Assembly: GCF_001017175.1 (NCBI RefSeq)
Contig: NZ_LCYG01000029.1
Location: forward strand, 1-52,759
Direction of reading: 5' to 3'
Source of the DNA: Microvirga vignae
GTDB taxonomy: Bacteria > Pseudomonadota > Alphaproteobacteria > Rhizobiales > Beijerinckiaceae
Length of the DNA stretch: 52,759 bases
The notes beneath the pieces are model-generated. The model searched no databases and had not been told where the DNA came from. It saw only the letters and a list, made by a program, of their open reading frames with translations. The translations under genes and the position numbers were made by a program. Positions 1 to 6,932 of the stretch are shown here, piece by piece. Numbering within the stretch: the first letter of the stretch is position 1; every line of letters starts with the position of its first letter.

Positions 1-2
1 CG

Positions 3-179
3 CCGTCGATGAAGGGATATCTAGCAAAACTCGTTTCCGACGTCAACAACAATCTTGAAGTTTTTATCGGTTCGAAGTTCGATCCCACCAACCTTTCAGT
101 ATTCCGGACAAACTTCATCGTTCGCAGAAATGAGACTACCCCTGCGTTTACTATTCCTCAAGCCACTTGCGCAGCCTGA
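3..179 (+). CDS. C-terminal end of an unknown protein (partial, cut by window edge)
   Basis: A frame open from the left edge encodes 58 residues and stops at 177-179. An in-frame ATG lies at position 9, but the frame is open to the edge, so this may be the tail of a longer gene. The peptide is rich in Asn, Thr, Val and Phe (it contains NNNLEVFIGSKFDP and ends TIPQATCAA) and looks protein-like rather than low-complexity. No family is recognised. It lies outside the tRNA-Gly element, in the presumed left chromosomal flank. It could be a chance open frame. Confidence 0.3.
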   Translation, partial: PSMKGYLAKLVSDVNNNLEVFIGSKFDPTNLSVFRTNFIVRRNETTPAFTIPQATCAA

Positions 180-518
180 AGACTTTCACTGTTCGTCAGA
201 GGAGCCGCTAAGACTTGCCGTTTTCTGGCAGCTACGGCTCGTGGCGTCGATCGGGACCTCTGAGAGAGTCCGATCAGACCCGGCATCCAGTGGAGTTCCC
301 GTGGAACTCTGCTGACGCGGTGTCTGTGACATGAAGCCTGCCTGGATCTGAAATCCGGCGGGGCTGCGGATATGTCGATTAGCCGGCGCTTTGTCAACAC
401 CTCATCAAGCGGATTTCGCATTTTCCCGTGCCCCACCCGGGAGGCATGCTTAACGGCTCATAAAACCCTAGCGCCAGAGGCTGGGCCGTCGTTGATCCGT
501 ATCAAAGTGAAGAAGGTT
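180..518. other. Left flank without a recognisable gene
   Basis: About 340 bases between the partial frame at the edge and the left attachment repeat. Short open frames exist on both strands, but none has a ribosome binding site or protein-like composition. Nothing is supported here. Confidence 0.5.
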
Positions 519-564
519 GGAGCGGGCGATGGGAATCGAACCCACGACATTCAGCTTGGGAAGC
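519..564. repeat. attL: 46-bp copy of the tRNA-Gly 3' half
   Basis: This 46-bp stretch repeats 11456-11501 with one difference (A at 534 against G at 11471, which falls in the T-loop). It corresponds to the tRNA-Gly 3' half from the anticodon loop to the CC of the CCA end, and the match stops abruptly at 564. A duplicated tRNA 3' end is the classic footprint of integrase-mediated insertion. No complete tRNA can be folded here. Confidence 0.9.
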
Positions 565-665
565 GCTCTCAAGCCATTGATTTCATTTTCTCACGTTCCC
601 TAGCCCCCTCCCCTCTTTCCAGTCCGGCAGCAAAGGCTAAGCTTGGCGTCGAACAGGGGCGAGTG

Positions 666-1265
666 ATGATCTTTAGCAAAAAGCAGGCAGGTCGGACGAA
701 GGAGCAGTACGAGCGAGACGTCGGGCTGCTCTATGGGCGCGACGTGACCACCTTGTTGATCGCGCAAGCACATTCCTACTTTGCGCACAGCGCCCGCGAA
801 GACGATCACCCTTGGCGTGAAGGCACCGTAGAGCTAACCGGCGTGCTATCGAGCCGCGGAGGCTTGGCGGATGGCGATCTGGCAATCCGCGTCCGCCTCA
901 AGTTTCTGGACTTTAGCAAGATGGACGGGTCGATCGGTAGTTGCTCCCTTACCCATCTGCTCACGGACGAGAAGCTACCTGTCGAACAGCGCCGCCTCTT
1001 ATGTGAGGTTACGATCAATGACCCTGAAAACCGGCTCGCGCGGCGCGCCTTTGCGGCCGTGCGTGATGCAGCAATCTCACGACGGCCCTTCGAGCGGTTC
1101 CGGATGCACATCGAGAAGGTCGATCTGCAAGCCGCTCTGGCGGAACTCAAAAAGAAGGGCGTGGGGCCCTACCTCAAGGTACAGGGGTTTGGGATGTGGC
1201 CTACGGTAACCTTGCCGGATGCGCCGCAGTGGGCTTGGCTTGACGAGGGAGACCTGCCCTACTGA
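666..1265 (+). CDS. Hypothetical protein, first gene of the element (199 aa)
   Basis: The chosen ATG at 666 gives a 199-residue soluble protein. An in-frame extension to 372 runs backward through the tRNA fragment and yields the tRNA-antisense artefact GDGNRTHDIQLGK, so it is rejected. A purine-rich AGGGGCGAG lies just upstream of 666, and a GTG at 663 is an alternative. The protein has no membrane segment or signal peptide. Its middle is rich in Arg and Leu, and residues about 140-170 look helical (IEKVDLQAALAELKKKG). It has no recognised domain. Its position just inside attL is typical of cargo, but no function is proposed. Confidence 0.65.
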   Translation: MIFSKKQAGRTKEQYERDVGLLYGRDVTTLLIAQAHSYFAHSAREDDHPWREGTVELTGVLSSRGGLADGDLAIRVRLKFLDFSKMDGSIGSCSLTHLLTDEKLPVEQRRLLCEVTINDPENRLARRAFAAVRDAAISRRPFERFRMHIEKVDLQAALAELKKKGVGPYLKVQGFGMWPTVTLPDAPQWAWLDEGDLPY

Positions 1266-1647
1266 CGCGGCTTATGGTATGGCCCGCAACTGCCACTTTC
1301 GGTATAGCCTGTTGGATCCCGCCGACGATCTCATCGCACGACACATGCAGTCGATGGCATCGTCAGGCCGGGCAGTACCGGTCTATGGAGGATCGCCCTC
1401 CCTCCTCCGGCTCGTCTGCTGTTGCAGTGGTATGGAAATTTGCGGCCATACCGGTAAGGAAGATCTTACACCTACCTCAGGTCGAATTCCGACCACTAAA
1501 GTAGCGGATACTGAAAGATCGAGTGTTGTCGGGAGTATCTCAAGTATCGCAGGAGGGGTGGCCCTCCACGTTTCCATACCCCCTGCCCTTCGGACGCATT
1601 GATCCGGCTCTTCGGCTCCCGTATCTCCTTCGGCGAGGAGAATTACT
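1266..1647. other. Intergenic region with hairpins, upstream of the HTH gene
   Basis: About 380 bases with no convincing gene. Features seen are a GGTATGG/CCATACC hairpin at 1429-1452, related GGTAT- or CCATAC-containing words near 1273, 1310 and 1572, and a GGAGGG/CCCTCC hairpin near 1551-1567. It probably carries the promoter of the 1648 gene and may hold a replication or control site of the element; that is inference. Confidence 0.4.
1429..1452. promoter_or_regulatory. Perfect 7-bp inverted repeat, GGTATGG / CCATACC
   Basis: Arms at 1429-1435 and 1446-1452 are separated by 10 bases. It lies about 200 bases before the HTH gene at 1648. It may be an operator or origin hairpin; nothing in the sequence decides. 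Confidence 0.35.
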
Positions 1648-2157
1648 ATGTCGACCGAAGAGACCGGCCCGGAGGCCGATGATCCTGCCGTTGTTCCATT
1701 TCCGGCTACGGCTGCCGCGAAGCGGCAGCCGTCATCGGTCGAGAAGATATGGGGCCGTCCTGTCGTGAGCTTGGGCTATGCGGCAATCCCCTCGATCCTC
1801 ATTCAGGCGCAGAAGCGCATCGGCATCACGCCGACGCAGATGAACATCATCGTCCAACTGCTCGATTATTGGCATGAGCCCTCTCGTCGTCCCTTTCCGC
1901 CGAAGCGTGAGATCGCAAAGCGGATCGGGATCACAGAGAAGACGGTGCAGAACAATATCCGCGCACTCGAAAAGGCAGGTCTGATCCGGCGGGAGATCCG
2001 AAAGACGGCTGCGGGCGACTATAACACCAACGTTTATCATCTCGACGGTCTCGTCTCGAAGGTGCAGGCGCTTGAGCCCGACTTCGCAGAGGCCCGCCGG
2101 AAGCGCGCTGAGGCCCGTACCGCAGCCGAAACCCCGGCCGGGTTGCGATCGGCGTAA
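1648..2157 (+). CDS. Helix-turn-helix DNA-binding protein (replication-initiator-like)
   Basis: A 169-residue protein starting at ATG 1648 behind a good AGGAGA Shine-Dalgarno. Residues about 65-125 form a winged helix-turn-helix: a long helix (MNIIVQLLDYW), a recognition pair (KREIAKRIGITEKTVQNNIRALEKAGLI) and a wing with GDYNTNVYHLDGL. This is the HTH_36-like fold seen in small plasmid and phage replication or regulatory proteins. The N-terminus is Pro/Ala-rich and the C-terminus charged (EARRKRAEAR). The next gene begins 10 bases after the stop, so the two are probably co-transcribed. A perfect 11-bp inverted repeat lies inside its early codons. A role in element control or replication is inferred. 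Confidence 0.8.
   Translation: MSTEETGPEADDPAVVPFPATAAAKRQPSSVEKIWGRPVVSLGYAAIPSILIQAQKRIGITPTQMNIIVQLLDYWHEPSRRPFPPKREIAKRIGITEKTVQNNIRALEKAGLIRREIRKTAAGDYNTNVYHLDGLVSKVQALEPDFAEARRKRAEARTAAETPAGLRSA
1708..1732. repeat. Perfect 11-bp hairpin with GAA triloop inside the HTH gene
   Basis: Arms ACGGCTGCCGC (1708-1718) and GCGGCAGCCGT (1722-1732) enclose a three-base loop. It falls in codons about 21-28 of the HTH gene, in the variable N-terminal stretch. It could slow translation, act as an mRNA structure, or be a DNA structure used in replication. Confidence 0.6.
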
Positions 2158-2167
2158 GGGCGCAGTC

Positions 2168-2743
2168 ATGAAACCTCTCGATCCGGCGGGACAGGCCGTT
2201 GCGCCCAAGCCCTATCATCCCCCTCTGCTCATTGGCGGCTCGCTCATCACGTTCCAACACTTGGAGCCGACCTACCTCAACTGCTTCATCAAGAACCTTG
2301 AGCGCACCCTCAAGATTGCGGTGAAGTTCTCGAACCACTGCTTCACCGATCACTTCAAGACAGGGGTGCATGAGCCCTCTTGGAAGGTGATGGACGGCAT
2401 TAAGGAGAGGGTCTTCTGTCACACTCGGTATGGCCTGTCCGAACGGCTCCCCGGCATGATCGGAGCCCTGCCGGAAGCGGCCGTATGGCAGACCACATGG
2501 GAACGAAATTACGTTTACTTCATCACGCTCGATGATGGGTCGGGTCATAATTACCCGATGTTCTTCCGATTGAAGAAGGACAAGGGCAACGGATGCCATC
2601 TCGAACTATTTGTCGAGAGCGCCTACCCGTTCGCCGCCGAGGAGACGAAAGCCCTGATTGCAAGCTCCTCAAAGGTCAAGTTTGCAATCCTCTGCGCCAA
2701 CGTGTTTATGGGGAAGAGTGTAACCTTCAAGGTGAAGCGCTAA
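2168..2743 (+). CDS. Hypothetical protein following the HTH gene (191 aa)
   Basis: The ATG at 2168 is chosen because an AAGGG site lies just upstream and the preceding gene stops at 2157; a longer in-frame reading from 2072 would overlap that gene. The 191-residue product is soluble, with aromatic-rich patches (VWQTTWERNYVYFITLDDG) and a conserved-looking C-terminal half ending KFAILCANVFMGKSVTFKVKR. No family is recognised. It is followed within five bases by a strong rho-independent terminator, so 1648-2743 looks like a two-gene operon. Coding confidence is good; function is unknown. Confidence 0.75.
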   Translation: MKPLDPAGQAVAPKPYHPPLLIGGSLITFQHLEPTYLNCFIKNLERTLKIAVKFSNHCFTDHFKTGVHEPSWKVMDGIKERVFCHTRYGLSERLPGMIGALPEAAVWQTTWERNYVYFITLDDGSGHNYPMFFRLKKDKGNGCHLELFVESAYPFAAEETKALIASSSKVKFAILCANVFMGKSVTFKVKR

Positions 2744-2747
2744 AAGT

Positions 2748-2773
2748 AAAAGGCCCCACAAAGGGGGCCTTTT
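2748..2773 (+). terminator. Rho-independent terminator of the HTH operon
   Basis: AAAAGGCCCC (2748-2757), a five-base loop and GGGGGCCTTTT (2763-2773) form a GC-rich stem ending in T residues, directly after the stop at 2743. The A-tract on the other arm lets it work in both directions. Confidence 0.85.
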
Positions 2774-2999
2774 GGGAACTCACCAACCCACTTCGACCTT
2801 GCGGTCTATCTCGCGTTGCGCGTGGACCATAGCACAGAGGCTACGGCGGGGAGAGACTGTTGCAGGTGATCTGTTCTCTCCGACGAGACCAACGGCCCCA
2901 TCTGCGAGGACAATACGCAGGAGCCGGATCGGTTTCAAGAAATTTTTGTGGCCTCATGCCACACATCTGCACAAACCCAAGGGGCATAAGGGTTTGGTA

Positions 3000-3017
3000 G
3001 TTACCCACAGGGGTAAC
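3000..3017. repeat. GTTACCC / GGGTAAC hairpin
   Basis: A 7-bp perfect stem (3000-3006, 3011-3017) with an ACAG loop, between two convergent genes and just past the end of the serine recombinase. It may be a weak terminator; there is no T-run. The remainder of 2774-3041 holds no gene. Confidence 0.35.
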
Positions 3018-3041
3018 CGGCGGCCAAGGCCTTTCCTAAGG

Positions 3042-3722
3042 TCAAGCCGCAGCTCGGTCGAGCACGTTCTTCACGCTTGTCGCATACCACCGGCCACCGC
3101 GCGGTGTCGGGATCCCGCGGGCGTTCAAGGCGTCGGCGACGTCTCGAAGCGTCTTTGCTCCGGCTTGTTGAATTTGCCGGATCACTGGAACAACATTACT
3201 GGCGTTCCGATCGGCCTCGGCTTTGATCGTTTCTAGGCCAAGCCCGCGCGCCTTTTCGAGTTGAGGGCTCCCGAGCCGCCTACCCCGCGCCTTAGCGGCC
3301 GCGAGAGCGTCCTTCGTGCGCCGAGAGATAAGCGCCCGCTCCTTCTCGGCTAACGCGGCGTAGATATGGAGCATGAACGGATCGGCATCCGCTCCAAGCT
3401 CGGCGACGATGAAGGGCACCCGCTGCGCCATGAGACCGGAGATGAAGGCTACGTCGCGAGACAGGCGATCGAGCTTTGCGACCGCTACCGCGCACCGCCG
3501 CTTCTTGGCGGCCGCGAGGGCGGCGGCGAGCTGCGGCCGCCGGTCGAGTGCATCCGAGCCCTTGCCGGTCTCGACCTCGATGAATTCGGCAACGATCTCG
3601 TAGCCTTCCGCCTCGGCGAACCGAGTGAGGGCGGCGCGCTGTCCTTCGATGCCGAGGCCGGAGCGGCCTTGCGTCGAGGTCGAGACGCGGAGATAGGCGA
3701 CGAAGTGGCGAGGAGAGGACAT
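3042..3722 (-). CDS. Serine recombinase (resolvase/invertase family)
   Basis: A 226-residue small serine recombinase. The catalytic motif YLRVSTSTQ places the nucleophile Ser near residue 14. The rest of the N-terminal catalytic domain follows, with [17 protein letters not shown] and an [26 protein letters not shown] linker helix. A short C-terminal helix-turn-helix ([26 protein letters not shown]) completes it. ATG 3722 is used; a TTG at 3728 has a slightly better spaced AAGG and is the alternative. It may resolve element dimers or invert a segment. A res-like sequence lies just upstream (3744-3768) and a large dyad at 3886-3943. Family assignment is firm; the role in this element is inferred. 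Confidence 0.92.
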   Translation of the reverse strand: MSSPRHFVAYLRVSTSTQGRSGLGIEGQRAALTRFAEAEGYEIVAEFIEVETGKGSDALDRRPQLAAALAAAKKRRCAVAVAKLDRLSRDVAFISGLMAQRVPFIVAELGADADPFMLHIYAALAEKERALISRRTKDALAAAKARGRRLGSPQLEKARGLGLETIKAEADRNASNVVPVIRQIQQAGAKTLRDVADALNARGIPTPRGGRWYATSVKNVLDRAAA

Positions 3723-3743
3723 GAGCAAAGATGCCTTAAAACG

Positions 3744-3768
3744 CGTCTGTATAGAAATAATACGAACG
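3744..3768. promoter_or_regulatory. Possible res-like crossover or control site
   Basis: A 25-bp AT-rich stretch runs from CGTCTG to CGAACG, just upstream of the serine recombinase. From memory it resembles one subsite of Tn3/gamma-delta-type res, which likewise has TGTCTG-type and CGAACG-type ends around an AT core, but it is shorter. A TGTATA/TATACA inverted pair (3748-3753, 3778-3783) overlaps it. It may also contain the recombinase promoter. This is inference. Confidence 0.35.
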
Positions 3769-3885
3769 TTTGGATTTTATACAAGGTGGATTTTCGCGAC
3801 CTCGCCTTCTATGTGACCTTGTAAAGTCACCTCATTGACCCCACCTAAGATACAACCCGGTCGCGATCTCACGCTTGACCGGAGA

Positions 3886-3943
3886 CGGCCACGAGCCGAG
3901 GCATGACGCCGGATGTACGCGCATGCCTCGCCCTTCGTGGCCG
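3886..3943. repeat. 58-bp double-arm inverted repeat next to the serine recombinase
   Basis: Two nested perfect arms are visible: CGGCCACG/CGTGGCCG (3886-3893, 3936-3943) and CGAGGCATG/CATGCCTCG (3897-3905, 3922-3930). The dyad begins 9 bases after the HNH gene's stop on the minus strand, so it could serve as its terminator, though T-richness is weak. The size and symmetry also suit a recombination or cruciform site. Confidence 0.7.
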
Positions 3944-3952
3944 TTGGCGTTT

Positions 3953-4444
3953 CTAGGCGGCTCTCCGATCCCAAAGCATTCGGACATGCTTCCATGTCAC
4001 CCCTGAAAGGGCCCACCGGGCGGTCTTGGCATCGACGTCGAACCGTTTAGCGAAGTCGACTGCGGACATTCCAAGCGCGCGGCCGATCGCAACCTTCCGC
4101 TCGTCGAGCTTTGCGATCCCACTGTGCGACCCATGAGCTATGCGCCCCTTGCGAGCGGCCTCACCCATGTTGTCGAGCCTGGTGCCCGGCCGGAGGTGCG
4201 CTTCCGCTACGCAGCAAGGCGTGTCGCAGGAATGCAGGGCCTCCACTCCCGGCGCGAGCGGCCCGTGAACCTGCTCGCAGGCGAACCGATGCGCGCGCAC
4301 GGTCTGCTCGCCATCGAAAAAGGATCCGTACCCGTCACGATCAATGGCACCGAGCCAAAGCAAACAGCCGGAGGTCGGCTCGGGAATGCAGAGGGCCTCG
4401 AAGCGCTCACGGGCGGGCCGGGCGCGGCTAGACTTCTTCGTCAT
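3953..4444 (-). CDS. HNH endonuclease, phage/homing type
   Basis: A 163-residue protein of the phage HNH class. Its core reads GCLLWLGAIDRDGYGSFF, then RAHRFACEQVHGPLAPGVEALHSCDTPCC and HLRPGTRLDNMGEAARKGR. This gives the His-containing beta-beta-alpha metal site, the paired Cys typical of zinc-bracing HNH_3 enzymes, and the Asn-containing helix. The C-terminal part (residues about 105-160) looks like a small DNA-recognition helix-turn-helix. ATG 4444 is preferred because GAAAGGACGACC precedes it; a frame extension to 4483 lacks a comparable site. It nicks or cuts DNA and may aid spread of the element. It is followed downstream by the 58-bp dyad. Confidence 0.85.
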   Translation of the reverse strand: MTKKSSRARPARERFEALCIPEPTSGCLLWLGAIDRDGYGSFFDGEQTVRAHRFACEQVHGPLAPGVEALHSCDTPCCVAEAHLRPGTRLDNMGEAARKGRIAHGSHSGIAKLDERKVAIGRALGMSAVDFAKRFDVDAKTARWALSGVTWKHVRMLWDRRAA

Positions 4445-4484
4445 GGTCGTCCTTTCGGGAGGCCCGGCGCTCGGCTCGGGCATG

Positions 4485-4519
4485 AAAAAGCCCGCTCGAA
4501 GCGTGTGCTCCGGCGGGCT
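4485..4519 (-). terminator. Rho-independent terminator after the small 4541 gene
   Basis: On the minus strand, AGCCCGC and GCGGGCT arms (4513-4519 and 4489-4495) enclose a 17-base loop and are followed by TTTTTC. It separates the 4541-5556 gene group from the HNH gene. Confidence 0.7.
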
Positions 4520-4540
4520 CGGGTTTGAGTTGTGTTATCT

Positions 4541-4738
4541 TTAGGCCTTGGGCTCTTCGCCTTTCAGCTCGCGGAGGCGGGCCTCAGCCTTCTCAAGCTC
4601 CTCGCGGGCTTCGGCCGCCTCGGCTTGGGCGATGGCGGCGCGGATGCGATCCTTCCCATCGCCGCCACTCCAAGGTTCCATAGAGCCACCGAAGCGCTCC
4701 GCGATCTCCTCGGGAGTTGTCTTCTTCTCGTGGGTCAC
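4541..4738 (-). CDS. Small coiled-coil hypothetical protein (65 aa)
   Basis: A GTG at 4738 preceded by GAGAG at proper spacing gives a 65-residue acidic protein. A TTG at 4750 is the longer option but has no ribosome binding site. Residues about 30-60 form one long charged helix (AQAEAAEAREELEKAEARLRELKGEE). No family is recognised. It lies last in a minus-strand group (5107-5556, 4757-5104, then this) and is followed by its own terminator, which supports its being real. Confidence 0.6.
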   Translation of the reverse strand: MTHEKKTTPEEIAERFGGSMEPWSGGDGKDRIRAAIAQAEAAEAREELEKAEARLRELKGEEPKA

Positions 4739-4756
4739 AGCAGCTCTCAATCGTCG

Positions 4757-5104
4757 CTATGCGGCTAACGGCCCGCTACGAAGGCCGAGAAACTCGCCCA
4801 ACGTGACCCACTCAAAACGCACGATACTCACACGAGAATTCCCGCCGCGTCCGAGAGGGGGAGCCCGGAAGCGAAGACGCTTGGGATCATGACGCAGGTG
4901 CCACATCAAACACGCGGCCTCGATCAAAGGGAAGATCGCACTGTCCTTCTTAGGTCCCACGCGGACCCTCGTGCCGCAAGAATGGTCCAGACGACGACCA
5001 TCCTCGGTGATACCGACCGGGATGCGCTTCTTGAGAAGGTCGGGGCGGTGGACCTTGAGGAAATCAAGGATCTCGGCAGGCTTGCGGTTAACGATCGTCT
5101 TCAT
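4757..5104 (-). CDS. Hypothetical protein (115 aa) downstream of the regulator
   Basis: It starts at ATG 5104 with a strong GGAGGACTGAAA site that overlaps the end of the preceding gene, so translation is likely coupled. The 115-residue basic protein has an N-terminal helix (KPAEILDFLKVHRPDLLKK) and a central CGTRVRVGPKKD stretch. Its length and charge would suit a small element-encoded accessory protein, but no family is recognised and no function is proposed. Confidence 0.7.
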   Translation of the reverse strand: MKTIVNRKPAEILDFLKVHRPDLLKKRIPVGITEDGRRLDHSCGTRVRVGPKKDSAIFPLIEAACLMWHLRHDPKRLRFRAPPLGRGGNSRVSIVRFEWVTLGEFLGLRSGPLAA

Positions 5105-5106
5105 TT

Positions 5107-5556
5107 TCAGTCCTCCAGTTCTGACAGTTGCTTCTTCAAAGTCTCTTTTTTGCGATCGCGACCAAGTGCGCGAAGATGCTCTTCGGTCCGGCCGGTCTGG
5201 CGAGCCAAGAAGCGCTGCTTCTTCTCTTCAAGCGGATCACGAATGAAAGGCTTGAGGTCGGGATATGCCTGCTTGAGGACATCACACGTCCAGTAGTCAG
5301 TCTTGTCGGCAGGGAAACCAAGAGCAATGCAGATCTTCGGAAAAGCCTCCGGAGGGATCTGCAACTTAGACCCTTGCTTGCGCCAGTTGATGACGTTCGC
5401 CTGACTTCCACCCTCATATCCGAGATCTTGAATGGCTTTCAGCAGCGCCGCGTTGGTCATACCTACACGGTTCATATGCTCGTTGAGCCATTCACTGGGC
5501 TCCACATGTCCGACCTCAGGGTCCTCGGCGGGAACCCTGTACTCCCTCGTTCTCAT
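5107..5556 (-). CDS. Cro/CI-like regulatory protein of the element
   Basis: A 149-residue protein whose residues about 22-85 read like a phage-type helix-turn-helix: SEWLNEHMNRVGMTNAALLK, then GGSQANVINWRKQGSKLQIP, then FPKICIALGFPADKTDYWT. The C-terminal third is charged and helical (EEKKQRFLARQTGRTEEHL) and may dimerise. An operator-like dyad lies 20 bases upstream of its start (5575-5613), which suggests autoregulation. It heads a three-gene group running to 4541. The HTH call is by pattern only; it could instead be a phage accessory protein. Confidence 0.7.
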   Translation of the reverse strand: MRTREYRVPAEDPEVGHVEPSEWLNEHMNRVGMTNAALLKAIQDLGYEGGSQANVINWRKQGSKLQIPPEAFPKICIALGFPADKTDYWTCDVLKQAYPDLKPFIRDPLEEKKQRFLARQTGRTEEHLRALGRDRKKETLKKQLSELED

Positions 5557-5574
5557 CGTCGCTTCCTTACTGCT

Positions 5575-5613
5575 AATTCACTTCAACTGAACTTATATAA
5601 GTTGAACTGAATT
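5575..5613. promoter_or_regulatory. Operator-like dyad overlapping the regulator promoter
   Basis: A 14-bp inverted repeat has arms at 5575-5588 and 5600-5613 with one mismatch. Inside it is a second, perfect 14-bp palindrome AACTTATATAAGTT (5590-5603). The AT-rich core resembles a -10 region for the minus-strand gene starting at 5556. Symmetry and position suggest a repressor operator of the element. Confidence 0.6.
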
Positions 5614-5730
5614 GCAAGAGGGCCGATCCGTTTTTCTGTCTTTGTGCAGCCCCCCGAGAGCAGATCGCTAGAGATGGCCTGTAGCAGGCGCGAACTAGCA
5701 TTCGGCACTGGCCCGTAACAAAGAGGCTAA

Positions 5731-5769
5731 ATGCCCGCCCGTGGCCGCGAAAACGGGCCGGACGGGCAT
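5731..5769 (-). terminator. Terminator of the 5778 gene
   Basis: ATGCCCG (5731-5737) and CGGGCAT (5763-5769) arms, extended by imperfect GC pairing, are followed on the minus strand by TTTAGCCTCTTT. It begins 9 bases past the stop of the phage-like gene. Confidence 0.65.
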
Positions 5770-5777
5770 GTTTGGTG

Positions 5778-6482
5778 TTAAACCGCAGCCTTGAGGCACT
5801 CATACGTCGCGCGATCGTCTCGAAAGAGCCTACCCTGCTCTGTGAGGTTCCAGCTCTCGCGCTTAAATGGGTTCAGCCTGCTAAAACTGCCGGAGCTGCG
5901 CGAGCTGCCGAGCGTGCCGGGATTGACATCGGCCTCGACCATGAGCCGCCGGGCGAGATCTGGGTTGTCGCGAATGATGCGCCCCTGCATCGTGAGGTTG
6001 CGATGAGCTGCAAGCCACGGGTTCGGCCCGTCGAAGCCGGTCGCCCCCGGCTTCTTGTTGTCATCGCGGAAGCAACGCGGCCGCTTCTGTTTCAGCTCGG
6101 CGACGAAGCCTTCGAGCGTGAGCCAATCGCCCCGAGAACCGATGCGGCGCAGGCCTTTGTCGTCGACGATCTCGACCTCGACTTTGTCTCCCTCCTCGTG
6201 GAGTTGAGCTGCGGCCGTCACTTGGGCGAGGAAGTAGTCGCGCCATGCCGGGTCGATCTGCGCGCCATCGAGGGCGGCTGCGGCCTTCTCCGCGACGAGG
6301 AACCTCTCGACTTGGCTGCGCCATTTATCGGCCGTAGCCTTGAGCCCGTCGACGTTGCCAAGGGAGAGGCCGCCGACGGGCTCAACGTCGAGAACGAAAG
6401 AGCCGTCACCCGTGGCGCGATAAAGGTCGCGGTGCTTGGCTTCGACTTCGGTGAGGGATGCGATTTTTGCCTTGAGGGGCAT
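5778..6482 (-). CDS. Phage-like protein with duplicated C-terminal motif
   Basis: A 234-residue protein starting at ATG 6482 behind GGAGAAT. The N-terminal 100 residues are helical and charged. The C-terminus carries the same ~31-residue unit twice, at about 154-184 (NPWLAAHRNLTMQGRIIRDN) and 204-234 (NPFKRESWNLTEQGRLFRDD), separated by a Ser/Gly-rich linker. The NLTxQGRxxRDN signature is one I associate with the C-termini of small phage structural or accessory proteins; here it is present in tandem. This suggests the element derives from or interacts with a phage. The exact function is unknown. The gene is monocistronic or ends the minus-strand run from 7825. Confidence 0.7.
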   Translation of the reverse strand: MPLKAKIASLTEVEAKHRDLYRATGDGSFVLDVEPVGGLSLGNVDGLKATADKWRSQVERFLVAEKAAAALDGAQIDPAWRDYFLAQVTAAAQLHEEGDKVEVEIVDDKGLRRIGSRGDWLTLEGFVAELKQKRPRCFRDDNKKPGATGFDGPNPWLAAHRNLTMQGRIIRDNPDLARRLMVEADVNPGTLGSSRSSGSFSRLNPFKRESWNLTEQGRLFRDDRATYECLKAAV

Positions 6483-6575
6483 GGTATTCTCCTACGGTGT
6501 TGGGTGTTAGTCGCCGCCTTCGTTTTGCAGCAGAGCGCCGGACCTAAATCTGCGCTACGAAGGAATGGGTGATGG

Positions 6576-6932
6576 CTATGCGCTGCTCACGCGCTTGCCG
6601 TTGAGGATCCGAAGCAGGTCCGCGTCGGAGAGCGGCCTCGGAGGGGCTTTTGCTTCCACTCGATCGGGCATTTCGAGCAGGTTCTTAGCCAGGTGAACCA
6701 TGACCTGCGGGTCGTTTGAGGCGAACAATCGCCGCCGAAGGTCGATCCGGCCGAGAGCCTGCCCGCGATCGAAGGCCTCGCGGAGCCGGGGATGCCGCTT
6801 GAAAGCCCGATACAAAGACCGCTCCGTCACGTCGAAGAATGAGGCGGCCTCTGCCATGGTCGCCCATAGGCGGCCGAGGCGAGCGAGCGTGTCGCAGGTC
6901 TCGGGATCTTCTCGGAGCCTTGCGTTCGGCAT
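6576..6932 (-). CDS. Helix-turn-helix protein resembling a terminase small subunit
   Basis: A 118-residue protein. ATG 6932 shares its A with the TGA stop of the upstream gene (TGATG), and AAGGAG lies eight bases before it, so translation is coupled. Residues about 25-60 (MAEAASFFDVTERSLYRAFKRHPRLREAFDRGQ) form an HTH like those of phage terminase small subunits and related DNA-binding accessory proteins. The rest, RIDLRRRLFASNDPQVMVHLAKNLL, is also typical of that group. A longer frame reaching 7583 is only read-through of another gene's antisense and is rejected. No large terminase subunit is present. Confidence 0.75.
   Translation of the reverse strand: MPNARLREDPETCDTLARLGRLWATMAEAASFFDVTERSLYRAFKRHPRLREAFDRGQALGRIDLRRRLFASNDPQVMVHLAKNLLEMPDRVEAKAPPRPLSDADLLRILNGKRVSSA

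Noticed and set aside
372..665. N-terminal extension of the first element gene through attL
   Set aside because: It translates the tRNA remnant as a GDGNRTHDIQLGK-type artefact and lacks a ribosome binding site.
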